Source of the DNA: Larix sibirica
Taxonomy: Eukaryota > Streptophyta > Pinopsida > Pinales > Pinaceae
Direction: 5' to 3'
Length of the DNA stretch: 20,590 nucleotides
Assembly (NCBI GenBank): GCA_004151065.3
Contig: NWUY0300038082.1
Coordinates: 3,669 to 24,258, forward strand
Position 1 is the stretch's first letter. The number at the start of each line of letters is the position of its first letter. The translations under genes were made by a program, and so were the position numbers. Below are positions 1 to 9,778 of this stretch, in pieces. Under the pieces are notes generated by a model that made no database searches, was not told the origin of the DNA, and saw nothing but the letters and a program-made list of their open reading frames with translations.

Positions 1-221
1 CGTAGAATAAATAGACTACTCCCATTTCAAATCCAAGATTAACAAATTGTAAAACTTGTGTAGTTCATGCATAAGATTGTAGTTTTTAATTTGTTAATTT
101 TACTTTATCATTAATCACTTTTACCTTAATAATATATAGCAAAAATACTCTTATTTTTATAATTTATTTTATGGAAAGATTTTTATATGGCGAATGGATA
201 CATTTTTTATATTTCCAGTAC

Positions 222-330
222 TTTTGGTTTATTTTGAATTAGGTATAATAATTTCATATAAGATTTAATACATAGTAATTTTGGTTTATTTTGAATTAGA
301 TATAATAATTTCATATAAGATTTAATACAA
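222..330. repeat. 57-bp tandem duplication (2 copies)
   Basis: Two adjacent copies, 222-278 and 279-330, begin with ttttggtttattttgaatta and continue through a shared stretch ending in agatttaatac. They differ at only a few positions. The sequence is AT-rich, and the small minus-strand reading frame across it simply repeats itself, so I do not take it as a gene. Confidence 0.9.
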
Positions 331-1068
331 GACTTTTTGTTTCTCAGCAAGTCATTTATAAACTCGAAGTTGAAAAATAGATAACGAATGAAGACAGAAA
401 ACTCCACTTCAACAAGTTCATAATGCAACAAAGGCTTGGACCCTACAAAAAGAATTAATTTTTTTCAAATAATATATATGCAACTATTTCCAAGGATTGA
501 ATTTCAAATCATATTTATAAGGAATTTATCTGAATGCATTGTTTTTAACATAAGAATCACCTTCCACCCTTAATGATTTGGACTTCTAAAACAAAATTAT
601 AATAATAAATTCTCTATTTTGAAAAAGAGATATCAACTAAAAACCTATATTTTATGTGTGCATGTAAAACTTAAGCAATAACCCAAATAAATATATCATG
701 GTTTAATTGACTATGCATTATCAATTTTCCACGTACATGCACAATGTGATAAATCCGATACTAGTGCCCAATAAACAATATAAGGCCACTGCATCATCTT
801 TCTATGTCTCATGGTGTTCTCCATGCTACTCCTAAAAACACAAAACCCAAGTAAACCATGAAGAAAAGATTGCAGGTATCACATTCTTAGAATGGTAAGT
901 TTGTCTTTATGTGTATGCTTTGCATTGTATATTGTAATTGACATTTTAGATAGGGAGAATTGTGACCATTTGTAGGGGCGGTGTAGTGTTTATCTGGAAC
1001 CCAACTAAATATCAATAAAAATGATCCATTACGAAGTGGAGCTCAAAGCCCACTGAGTGAGTGAATTA
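331..1068. other. AT-rich non-coding stretch with a diverged copy of a downstream repeat
   Basis: No coding sequence is visible. From about 665 to 750 and again from about 870 to 960 the sequence resembles the 242-bp tandem repeat and its right flank at 13860-14250. Shared words include gactatgcattatc followed by ttttccac, and ttgcaggtat followed further on by cttatgtgt. About 130 bp between these two blocks is not shared. Confidence 0.6.
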
Positions 1069-1249
1069 GTTTCCCAGAAGCCTGAGATTGAATACCAATC
1101 TTGAATAGAGATGAAGATGCGTCAAAAGAAGAAGAAAAATGTTCTTTAGAGCCGAGCAAGCCAAGTGTGGGGGTAAAGAATTCATCAATTTTCATTGATT
1201 GGTTTAGGGACATAAATGATTTGTCGAGACAGAAGGGAAATATGTTAAG
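1069..1249 (+). pseudogene. Possible degenerate exon of an unrecognised gene
   Basis: From 1098 to 1249 one plus-strand frame is open for 50 codons and looks protein-like, with an acidic/lysine-rich part (DEDASKEEEK) followed by IDWFRDINDLSRQKGNMLR. It stops directly at a good plant 5' splice site, AAG|GTATGT, at 1250. Upstream, a tttcccag acceptor ends near 1076. Between that acceptor and 1098 the frame that starts best (KPEIEYQS) is shifted by one base relative to the open frame, so the exon looks broken. I do not recognise the family. It may be a chance open stretch. Confidence 0.3.
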
Positions 1250-1467
1250 GTATGTTTCTTCTCAACATAACTAACTATGACTGAGTACAACAATGCCCTT
1301 TTTCCATTTTTCTAGCCAGGGAAGAGCTACCATAGATTTGGGTTTGAACTTTGTATCAATGTAATGTTTGAATTGTTGTAATTGTAGAGAAATGTGTTCT
1401 AATGTCAAGGCTCTTGTCATCACTTTGCAAAGAAAACCATCAATCATCTAAGTCCAACTTTGAGAAG

Positions 1468-1715
1468 CACTTCAATCTAACCTAGTTTGGATAGGTCTGC
1501 TTTTCTATTCAATTCATGTTAAAAATTACAAATACAAATTGCTGTGTTTTTTATTTTAAAGAATTTGAACTTTTAATAAATGAAAATGCATAAACACCTC
1601 AATCTGACCCAGTTTGCATAAGTATATGTTTCTATTCAATTCATTATAAAAATTATGGATACAAATTTCAATTTTTTTGTTTTATTTTGAATCATATGAA
1701 CTTTTAATTAATGAG
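1468..1715. repeat. 127-bp tandem duplication (2 copies)
   Basis: The copies start at 1468 (cacttcaatctaacc) and 1595 (cacctcaatctgacc). They share the following blocks, including ctattcaattcat and gaacttttaat. They are clearly diverged, so the duplication is not recent. No gene is seen within it. Confidence 0.8.
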
Positions 1716-3680
1716 ATGCAATTTCTTTCATGTTTTTCGAGATATTAGTTTACCGAGTACCACTAATTGATTCAGTCGTTGTTAATGGGTTCTTTCTATG
1801 ATACCCTCTATATTGTCATCGTCTAGTGTTTAGATTGTGGTAGAAACAAACTACGCTTTTTCATATAAGTAGGTCACCCACAAAATCATTCTTACTCACA
1901 CGAATAACCAATGGGAAATAACAATGTTTTGTATTTTTTTAATCTATCACAAGATATTGATATTGAGAAGAAAAATCAATGGAAATAGTAAAGTTTTTCA
2001 TTTTGTTAATCTATCACAAGATATTTATCTACATTAATTTTGTTAATCCAACGCAAAGGTGCATTTGTGTAGGAGCAAGCGGGGCATCGAGAAACTTCAT
2101 TATGGTTGTGGATTCTTGGTTGTGGTATTCTCTATTGAGATTAAATTGATGAGATCAGAGGCAATGAGGCTTTGATATCATCATCGAATATTTTTTCTAA
2201 ATCAGGAATACTCGACCAACTTGGTGTGAGAGGATCCCTTAATTTTTTATACACTATTTCACTTTGATCTCTTAATGGAGGTAGCCACTGAGAATTAGAA
2301 TAGGGATAATATCCCTTAATTATGTTACCTCCAAAGGCATGAAGATATAAGTAAATAACTACTCAACCTGCTCTAGCAGCATGCTTTATATAAATGCCAA
2401 TTTATTTGAGCTTGGACAAATCTTGTTGTCTATTGTTGGCCAAATAGGCAAAAGGTATATACCACTTGACCAGATGAGAAAAAGGTATGCTTCAAGTATA
2501 GTCACTAACAAGAGCCACAAGGTGACATTGTCCCTGTAGTTGCTTTTGGCAATTACTAACAGCTATTGCTGTAATATGATACTTTTTCCATAAAATTATA
2601 ATAGAAAAGAAAATCCTTTTGCTCATTAACTTTTTTAGCTAATATTTAATTCTGTATCATTTTGCTTTTTATGTATGATTATAAAACTATCTAGAATCAA
2701 TAGGACAACAAGATTTTGCAAGTTACATACAAACGAAAAAATATCAACATTAGGAAAATGTAAATAGCTATTGTTTCGAAATAAGTTTTGCTTAATAAAA
2801 TAACATATATAAAAATATTAGATTGAGAAGGTGAAAAAATCTAGATTGTATATATCTTATAAGATCCAAAAATTTGTTTGGTGTCAACCTAGAAAACATC
2901 ATAACACGTGTAAAACTCATTAGACATGGAATACATAGTGTCTACGCTTGTAAAATTATTTGAATGTGGTCTCAAGGTAGTGCGGTGACATGATTAGTAC
3001 GAGTGCAAATGGAAATTATCTATATTATGAACATGAATACAAGTAACAATACAAGACCAACATAATGCAATAGAGTACTATAAAGTATTTTCTCAAATTG
3101 AAAATTTCAAACATAGGATCTCAAACACATTATATATATTATGAACCCTATCACCCATAAGTGATTGAATAGACATCAATACAAGTATAGAATTCAACCT
3201 CCAGGGTTGTCAACAAACTAATAACCTCATAACTAAGAAATGTTGTGTATAAACTAACTTATTGGTGACCTTCGATCCCCAAGTCACAGGTAAGATAGGT
3301 GAACAAGTTCTTTTAATCATTCATTCAAACCTTAAAGACTAAGCAAAGCGATGATAAGCAACCCTTGTACCTATAAAAGAGGGATGCTAAGTATGATGTT
3401 GCTTCAGGACTTCTAACGTTCGATGTTAAACCCCTGTTTCCTTGAAGTTAAGCAATCTTTTGTTAGCTAGGTAATTTTCCCTCAATTTTGGGATATCACC
3501 GGATTAGGATTGTGGAGCAAGACAAGAAAATTATTGTTCAATTTTAGGGATCAAGCCATGTGGTGACAAGAACTATTGGCAATGCTTTTCATTAATTGAT
3601 ACAAGTACACATGATACTTCAATTCAAGACAACGTTTAATCCGTTCAGATTTCTCTTCGAAAGATGATACTACAATATTC
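1716..3680. other. Long stretch without a supported gene
   Basis: The sequence is AT-rich and broken in all frames. A short motif, aatctatcacaagatat, occurs twice about 70 bp apart (around 1940 and 2010). A 52-codon plus-strand frame starting with ATG at 2381 and ending at 2539 is the only notable open stretch, and I cannot assign it to any family. I see no RNA gene and no clear mobile element. Confidence 0.6.
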
Positions 3681-3840
3681 CATAATGATAAAAGAAAAGA
3701 CTACCTAATGAAAGAATTATGGCTTCCTATGGAAAGAATTGTGCAGATCCAGCTAGTTCGCATAATGATAAAAGAAAAGACTACCTATGGAAAGAATTTT
3801 GGATTCCTGTGGAAAGAATTGTGAGGATTCATCAAGTTTG
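3681..3840. repeat. 80-bp tandem duplication
   Basis: Both copies begin cataatgataaaagaaaaga (3681 and 3761) and run on through ctacct and ggaaagaatt. A small number of substitutions separates them. Confidence 0.85.
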
Positions 3841-3943
3841 CAAAAGATGGAAAAACGGTTATATCCTCATAATTGCTAAGGAATTTCTCTCATACAAACT
3901 AGATTTCTCTAACAATTTTAATGGAGTCATTTATTCCGCGTAG
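3681..3943 (+). pseudogene. F-box-like fragment carrying an 80-bp duplication
   Basis: The frame 3761-3943 reads WIPVERIVRIHQVCKRWK and then KEFLSYKL. This resembles the second half of a plant F-box (LPxExxxRxxxVCKRWxxLIxSxxFL), the motif by which such proteins bind SKP1 in SCF ubiquitin ligases. An 80-bp direct duplication (3681-3760 and 3761-3840) repeats the N-terminal part, first copy LWLPMERIVQIQLV. Because 80 is not a multiple of three, the two copies lie in different frames. No C-terminal Kelch or LRR repeats follow, and a stop occurs at 3941-3943. It is best read as a short, damaged F-box remnant. The similarity is by eye over about 35 residues and could be coincidental. Confidence 0.4.
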
Positions 3944-3945
3944 TT

Positions 3946-5700
3946 AAATTTCCCAATTGTTTTATTGGATTCTTTGTTCATACCAATGATTTTTTTAATA
4001 AACAAGGGTAACATAATATTACAATAACGTTTAATCAGAAATGAGTGGTTTTAGCACAAATCCTAGAACCCTATACTGTTGAGAAAGCTCTTGGTAATCT
4101 CTGCTACAAGTGGGTGGGACATCATGTATTGGGTGGAGCTTATGGCCAAGGAAGCCATGAAATACATTATTTTTTTTAAATAAAAAATAAAAATCAAATA
4201 TACCATCAGATCAATAACCTATCAACCATGAAATGCATTTTTATGTGGGTTCAAGATGATATATGAGGATTCAAGAGGATATAGGAATGGGGAAGAGATC
4301 ATGAAACACAATGTATATGCTTTCATTGCAGTATTGGATACAACAATGCTTGAGGCCAATTGAATTGAAGCATGATTGATTTAGAGTTTACCTCTTAGCT
4401 TTTCTCTCTCAAAATCAAATTTCTGTAATGATATTTATATTTTATGGAAGATAGAAATTTTGAAGGTGGAACTGACCAGTGGCTATGTTGATGAGAGTAT
4501 TTCTAACCAGATGGTCAAAATAAAATTCAGTCCTCCAATTAAAGGCACGACCAAAGGTCATGAGCTCAAAATCAAATTTAGTGGGGCTAATGGAGAGAAT
4601 TCCCACTATAAGCAAATCTTGCAGAGGCTCTGCTAGTGGTGCCAAAGTGTTAGATAAAAGAGAAGACCGAGATATTCGAAAGAAAGAATGGCTCAAATTT
4701 TCCTGTCAGGTGGCTCCATGCTCCTTCAGTGGCCTACAACTCCAAAAATCCCCGTCTTCATTTTCTTCACGTATAATATTATCAATTTGTGAAAAAATGG
4801 ATGTTGGCTCACATAGAATTAAGACTCTGAGAAGACACCTAACATGCACGTTATTTTTGCAGAATATGGGGTATCAGAAAGAGTGGGAGGTTATAAAATT
4901 ATCTATAGAGATATGTTTATGAAGACTATGTATAACAGTGTGTTGATGTCCATACGAAGCGGTGGAGTGGCAAGAGGAAGCTTGCAACAACCCAATTCAA
5001 ACCATGAGTTGAACTAATGCAACCCAGTGCATAAAAATAAGCGTTCCAAACTTCCAACACTCAGCTTATCTGAAATGAATATTTATGGAAGTGTATACAT
5101 TACCGGTGATTTCGTGTGACATTTGGCCAAAGAAAGCAGTCAGATCTCTTTTGTTAGTAGTGAGATCATTGTCAGTGCTGAAGTTGGGGAATCATTCGCA
5201 ACCGCAATGATCGCATTGGGTTTGGAAATACTACCCACGATGGTCCTAAGTGTTTCCAAGATGTAAGAGAAGTGTTACAAGATGGTTACCAGTTTTCCCA
5301 AAGGTTGCATGTCTAAAATAGTGTTGAACTAACATTGAAAGCAAAGATTGAGCAACTATCAAAATAAAATTACAATAAAAAATAACGCACCGGCACACAT
5401 ACATACAAAAGCATATTTAAGAAACTTGGAACACATTAATTTGGATGTTCATGGAGCTCTCATGTGAGCATGGGCATTGAAATCCTTCTTCGAATCTTTC
5501 TCATGCATGTAATGAGGGAATCCAATCGAAAAGTTGATCACTTATTAAAACAAGCTTGTAGAATATTGGAAGTTTCTTAAGTGTTGATAAAATACAATGA
5601 TGGACCAAAGAATGTTCTTCCTCTTCAAGAGGTAAATGAGGTCTCTATCGAGTAATCTCCTCTCTTGATTAAAGTGATTGTAGATTCTTCTTCAACACAT
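3946..5700. other. Stretch with ambiguous coding-like pieces but no assignable gene
   Basis: Three areas look weakly protein-like. On the plus strand, about 4451-4634 is open and lysine-rich (for example KGTTKGHELKIKFSGANGEN). On the minus strand, 4442-4696 is open over the same bases. Also on the minus strand, about 5285-5095 reads as two frames joined by a shift, first NAIIAVANDSPTSALTMISL and then DLTAFFGQMSHEITGNVY. None matches a family I can name. A 120-codon plus-strand frame (4560-4922) overlaps these and may be chance. A short 55-bp-period duplication (gagtaat..ctctt..aaagtgattg at 5650 and 5705) precedes the bHLH repeat. Confidence 0.3.
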
Positions 5701-6432
5701 CTATGAGTAATTCCCTCTTTCTATCAAAGTGATTGCATGGTGCTCAACTTTATATTGCTTGTTTTGTGACAATATGTATTTGATTTTGTTAACGCATCTC
5801 CCTATATGCCTTGAAGGGATAAAATATAAGGCACAAACCAATATGCCAACCAAAACAGACTTAACACTGTTTGAAAACCAAAACAACATTTTCAAAGATC
5901 TAAAATTCCACTGAACGTTTCAGCTATATTTCTCAGAGGAGTTTTGTACAAACATTTATAAACACAGAAGCACGTTTCCAACACCTTTGGGTGGCATTTC
6001 CAGTAACACATATTTTCATTAGTTTGCAATGTATAAGCTAAAAACGTCCCGCTCAAAGAAAACTTCCTCTAGGGTAGATAATATTCACTGACCGGTGTTA
6101 ATGATTAATATTTTGTGACATGTAAGGAATGATCCTGCAAATAGAGATAGAAAAGTGAATATTTTGTATAATAGATCAATAAGTATGAATGCCAACCAAT
6201 GATTAATTCCCGGATTTTCACATTCACCCTCGCAACTTTCAGATGTGAAAGAAGTTCATATTGTTTTTCCCAATACCCAATTTGACTACATTTTGTAGTT
6301 CATCATTCCAAATATGTGAGACTTGCAAAATTTGTAGGAAAAATAGGAGAGAAGAGGAGAATTTAGCTAACTCATTACTAATACCGCTTAAAATGACCTA
6401 CCAATGCAAAATTTGAAAAATATAGGTTGAAT

Positions 6433-6447
6433 AACATTAGGCACTGA
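6433..6447. repeat. LINE target-site duplication, 5' copy
   Basis: The sequence aacattaggcactga pairs with the 3' copy at 8259-8273 with two mismatches. The uninterrupted site in copy 2 (around 10488-10506) has the related sequence aacatgatatgggcattga. Confidence 0.85.
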
Positions 6448-6905
6448 AACGCTACAGAACTCACTGGTCTTCTGGAGGGCCTCAAATGTGCCCACATACA
6501 TGGTTTACATCCCCTCATCATTGAAGGAGATTCCCATCTCATCTTATCACTGGCCAGGAAACTGCAAAATGGAGCTAGAGCTGAAAACTTTCAAAAAGTT
6601 GGAGACTAGCGCAACGCCTTCAGGATTTGGCAAAAATCATCAATCAGGCTAGTTCCATCTTCTTTCATCATGTCAGAAGAAAAACCAATATGCTTGCTGA
6701 CTATCTGGAAAACAAAGGAGTTAACTGCAACAATGATTATCATGAAGACACCCCCACCTTCTCAACCTCCAGGAATGTGATTTCACAGTGCCAAACTTTA
6801 GCAGATTCAGATCTAATTTCCCCGGATGCAGTTGGTGTTGATCAAGCCAAGCACGAGGAGCATGCCATGAGGTTTAGGAGTGGCATGACACCTGTGCAGC
6901 TGTAG
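6448..6905 (+). pseudogene. LINE RNase H domain, truncated and frameshifted
   Basis: The first part (6448 to about 6593) reads ATELTGLLEGLKCAHIHG and then PLIIEGDSHLILSLARKL, matching the middle of plant RNase H domains (AExxALxxGL...VEGDSxLVI). After a frameshift near the A5 run at about 6591-6597 it continues WRLAQRLQDLAKIINQ and then HHVRRKTNMLADYLENKGV, matching the end of the domain (HVxRxxNxxADxLANxG). Three of the four acidic catalytic positions can be seen: E of ATEL, D of EGDS and D of LADYL. The first aspartate is missing with the truncated 5' part. RNase H removes the RNA strand during reverse transcription. The frame stops at 6903-6905 after about 50 further residues that I cannot assign. 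Confidence 0.85.
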
Positions 6906-7159
6906 GATAGGCAACCGGAAAGGAATGATGTCATGCCTCCTCTCGAAATGACATCCAGGCCCCTACGTCATTAACTCCCCTGCTTTCCGTCCCCTCCACC
7001 AGCCTGGACTGGTCATCATGCCCACTCCCCCCATGGCTCATTCCCCTCTGCATTCTTGCTCCGTTTCTCCTGGAATCCCTGTTTCACAATTTCCTGTCGC
7101 CTATCCCTTATGCCACCCCTATCATTCTCTTGCTTGAACTCCTACTCGCCGGCACCACC

Positions 7160-8002
7160 ATGGGAAAGCCGAGAGGAACCTGAGGCAGGAAGAAAGCTGA
7201 CGCCCAATATGAAGGGAAAAATCATAAGGGCTACAGTGCAGAGATTTCTATCCCTGCTTGCCTGCTGGTGGATAATTGGGAATCCCAAATCATATTTGAT
7301 ATCCTCACCATGGGTAGTCAGGCTCAGCCATGGGACCCGTATTGGCTTCTGAAGAATATGCTTGGGCATATTATGGAGGATATGGTGGCCAACTGGGCCA
7401 CATCGAAGCACGCCATGCAAATCTTAAGCGCCACTCTACCCAACATGGCTTCCACCCTGCACAATCAAGAGAGCACCCTCTGTTGGGAGGCGTATGCTCC
7501 AACCCGCAACCTTAGATGTGATTTTAGGCCTAAGAGTAGTGCCCGGGCCTAGGTATCCAGAAACATGATGCCGGGTGGCCGATTTTCGAGCACTCCTATA
7601 GGTCCTAGTCCAGTCCATCCCTTTTCCCAAGCTCCAGATTTTCTGAGAGGTAAGGAGCCAATGCAAACCACCTTCCCCATTCCTTCCACCCTGGGCCGGA
7701 TTTTGGCAAAGTGAACCCACAGTGAACAGGACAATTCTAGCTTGTATTTCACGAAGACTACCCCTTTACCTGGCAAGCAATTAGGAAGAAACACCAAAAT
7801 AGCTACGAAGGTCACTCAGCCGTCCATGAAGGTCTCTTAGCCACCTGTGCAGATCGAACCGCCACCTGTGAAGAACTCTCTGCCGCAACCATATATTAGG
7901 AATTCTCTGCATCATCTGGAGGACGAGGATGACTACGCTTGCTACAGCTGCCCGATCCTCGAAGAGACACCCTCTGACGCTGAAGCACCTGCTACATGCT
8001 GA
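7160..8002 (+). pseudogene. Extra LINE reading frame downstream of RNase H (280 codons, four stops), unknown function
   Basis: An ATG in a strong context (accaccATGg) at 7160 opens a frame that runs to TGA at 8000-8002, interrupted only by stops at 7181, 7550, 7712 and 7838. Every one of these stops could come from a single C-to-T change (two from CGA, two from CAG). The predicted protein starts MGKPRGT, has a basic stretch (GRKKADAQYEGKNHKGYSAE), a middle part rich in W and M (DNWESQIIFDIL, QPWDPYWLLKNMLGHIMEDM), a proline-rich part (PPVQIEPPPVKNSLPQP) and an acidic, cysteine-containing C-terminus (LEDEDDYACYSCPILEE). I recognise no domain. It lies about 250 bp after the RNase H stop and before the 3' UTR, so it belongs to the LINE by position. 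It could be a separate protein or the former C-terminal extension of the second LINE protein. Confidence 0.6.
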
Positions 8003-8249
8003 TAAGGAGGTTCTCCTTTTGTTTTTTTCCTTTTTGCTTAAGATTCACAGCTACTATGGTTATTTTCATTGTTTTCATGGACACATAGTCGCCTTTGGTC
8101 TATCCTGTTTCCGCATCTCTAGGAAGGATTTTTTTTGTATAGCTTGGTATAGCAGGACCTCTCTGATCTACATGGTTGGCTCAAACCACCATAGTATGTA
8201 CTTTCTAGTGTATTTTTATTTTTAGCTTAATATAATTCCGCAGCATTAC
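8003..8249 (+). other. LINE 3' untranslated region
   Basis: This T-rich sequence lies between the last stop of the extra reading frame and the poly(A) tail. It ends in ttaatataattccgcagcattac followed by the A run, a typical LINE 3' end. Confidence 0.6.
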
Positions 8250-8258
8250 AAAAAAAAA

Positions 8259-8273
8259 AACATTGTGCACTGA
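8259..8273. repeat. LINE target-site duplication, 3' copy
   Basis: The sequence aacattgtgcactga follows the poly(A) tail, with the first two A bases shared with the tail. Confidence 0.85.
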
Positions 8274-9714
8274 GATTTGAATATGATGTATCATATAGTA
8301 GCTTTGCATCTCCACAACCTTCTAACAAGGGGGGATTTTCATTCATTCTCTTTTTGAGTGCAACTTATCTATCATTTCCCATAAACTGCTCCTCCATTTC
8401 ATAAGGAATGCCAAGTTGCATGGCTACCCATTTTGGTTGGTGAAATTATGGATATGCCATAGAGGTATCAGAAGCAAATGAAATACCTGATGGTTCAAGC
8501 ATCTACAAAATAACCAACAAACACTCAGAGATGAGATTCCATCCTAGTTATTATTAATGGCAAGTATAGAGATCCAAGTTGTATAACAAATTTACAACAA
8601 AAATATTATAGCTATGAACAAAGATAAACAACTCAATTCTAATTCACAAAGAGCTCCATAAGTGCTTAAAAAGGGACCAAGACACTACATTTGAAGTCTT
8701 ATGTTCATCCACTCTTGCAATCATGTCATGACTTCTTGTCTAAGACATGAAAGTATGTTCTGACTACATTTTAGCAACGAGCTACCCAAATAATTGAGGA
8801 ATGCAAATCTGTGAGAATCCAAATGGGCATTTTTGACATAGTAAAAAGGCCACATTGAACTTCTGAACATGTTGATTGAACTTACATATTTGGCAAGAAA
8901 TATTTCCATGTTAAAGTCCAATATGGGGTTAATAACATCAAGCTTCATAGATAGAAATTGTGAAAAAAATAACAATTCAATTATGATCATATGCAGGTAG
9001 ATAATCTATGAAATCATTATTTTAAAGGACTTTTCAGGACCTTACCTCAACTTGGCACTAAAGTGATTGTACATAGTTAATTATTTCATCGACCATCTCA
9101 CTGCTTTATATGTTATATACATACCAAATAGTCCTTATTTTAGTTCAACAAATCAAACACAAAAGCAGTGGGATCTACCAAGCATAAAACAAGACCCGAA
9201 AAGGAAAAGAGTTCCAACCTTAACTACCTTATTTCATCTAGGAATAAGGTCTTGCAAAAGCTTCATACGTTCATTGATATTTTCTCTTCGTACCGGTTAT
9301 TCAGGGAACATAATTAGAATTCCTTAACTTTTAAGGTTTTCATGAAAAAATTATTCCGTGGCATATTTTCATAGAGGCATAGCCATCACCCAAGAACCTA
9401 GTGCTTTTATTTTTTGCATCAATCAATAACTAATGTTCTTTTCCCTTTATAATTATTCCAGCTATAGAATTATAAAAATGATGTTTACCATTTTGTAATC
9501 ATCTACCATTGCTTGGTAGTTGAAAGGGTTACAATCTAATTGACAATAAAAGCAGTGCACTCTATATTCTAAGTTTTGAAATAGACATTCAAATCTTATG
9601 GTGGTTAAATCTGTGCTCAAGGTCTTGACTTCTATCTATGTTTTGAAAAATAATCATGCCCATCCTTCCTCGTATAATTATTCCTAATGATGAAATGTGA
9701 AGGTAACTTACCCT

Positions 9715-9778
9715 NGAGTTCTGTTATTTCTGTTATCTCGTGTATTTTCATTAATTAATTGTTGCAGGTTCTTCACAA
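9715..9778. other. Duplication junction spacer with one undetermined base
   Basis: This 64-bp sequence between the two duplicated units starts with an N at 9715, directly at the breakpoint. It ends ttgcaggttcttcaca before copy 2 begins. On the minus strand the base just left of the breakpoint belongs to the exon A/intron donor region, so copy 1 starts almost exactly at a splice donor without its exon. Confidence 0.8.

Larger units (their letters stand above)
6448..8258 (+). mobile_element. 5'-truncated LINE (non-LTR retrotransposon) with poly(A) tail
   Basis: The insertion is absent from the otherwise matching copy 2. It is flanked by a 15-bp target-site duplication (6433-6447 aacattaggcactga and 8259-8273 aacattgtgcactga, 13 of 15 identical) and ends in an A11 tail (8250-8260) after ccgcagcattac. 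It starts inside an RNase H domain, so the endonuclease and reverse transcriptase were lost by 5' truncation, as is usual for LINEs. Its base composition is richer in GC than the surroundings. It is inserted in the plus orientation, opposite to the bHLH pseudogene, in the intron between exons E and F of copy 1. The element carries an RNase H fragment and then a second reading frame. Confidence 0.92.
6239..9293 (-). pseudogene. bHLH pseudogene, exon set copy 1 (B-F), split by a LINE
   Basis: Exon B, 9293-9228, reads VRRENINERMKLLQDLIPR, then a TGA where family members have Cys, then NK and donor GTAGTT; the base pair before it is CG, not AG. Exon C, 9116-9046, has the same AG insertion (9097-9098) and a private TAG in VQSL*CQVE. 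Exon D, 8957-8886, is open (FLSMKLDVINPILDFNMEIF) but shares the AA acceptor. Exon E, 8502-8302, has a private stop in MAYP*F, the shared stop at 8367-8365, and a donor changed from GT to CT. Exon F, 6322-6239, has its acceptor changed from AG to AA. Exons E and F are about 2 kb apart here because of the LINE; in copy 2 the same intron is only about 160 bp. Confidence 0.9.
5729..9714. repeat. Segmental tandem duplication, copy 1 (contains a LINE)
   Basis: The two parts 5729-6447 and 8259-9714 together match copy 2 from end to end. The interruption, 6448-8258, is a retrotransposon. The copy ends exactly before the ambiguous base at 9715, and 9715-9778 is a short spacer not present at the end of copy 2. 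Confidence 0.93.

Noticed and set aside
2381-2539. 52-codon ATG frame in the left part
   Set aside because: No family match, no splice sites and no neighbours; length is within chance for AT-rich DNA.
4560-4922. 120-codon plus-strand reading frame starting MSSKSNLVGLMERIP
   Set aside because: It is the longest simple frame in the window but has no recognisable domain, overlaps equally long frames on both strands, and shows no splice or start context. Probably chance, although the area may hold decayed coding sequence.
7056-7815. Other overlapping frames in the LINE (plus 7056-7352, minus 7142-7420, 7436-7720 and 7549-7815)
   Set aside because: They overlap the better-supported frame 7160-8002, which has continuous protein-like composition over 280 codons; the others end quickly and look like shadows.
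8721-8990. 89-codon minus-strand frame as a separate small gene
   Set aside because: Its part FLSMKLDVINPILDFNMEIF is bHLH exon D; the rest is intron on both sides.
9715-9715. The tandem duplication as a pure assembly artefact
   Set aside because: The copies differ by many substitutions, have private lesions and one carries a LINE with target-site duplication; an artefact would give near-identical copies. Only the junction itself remains uncertain.
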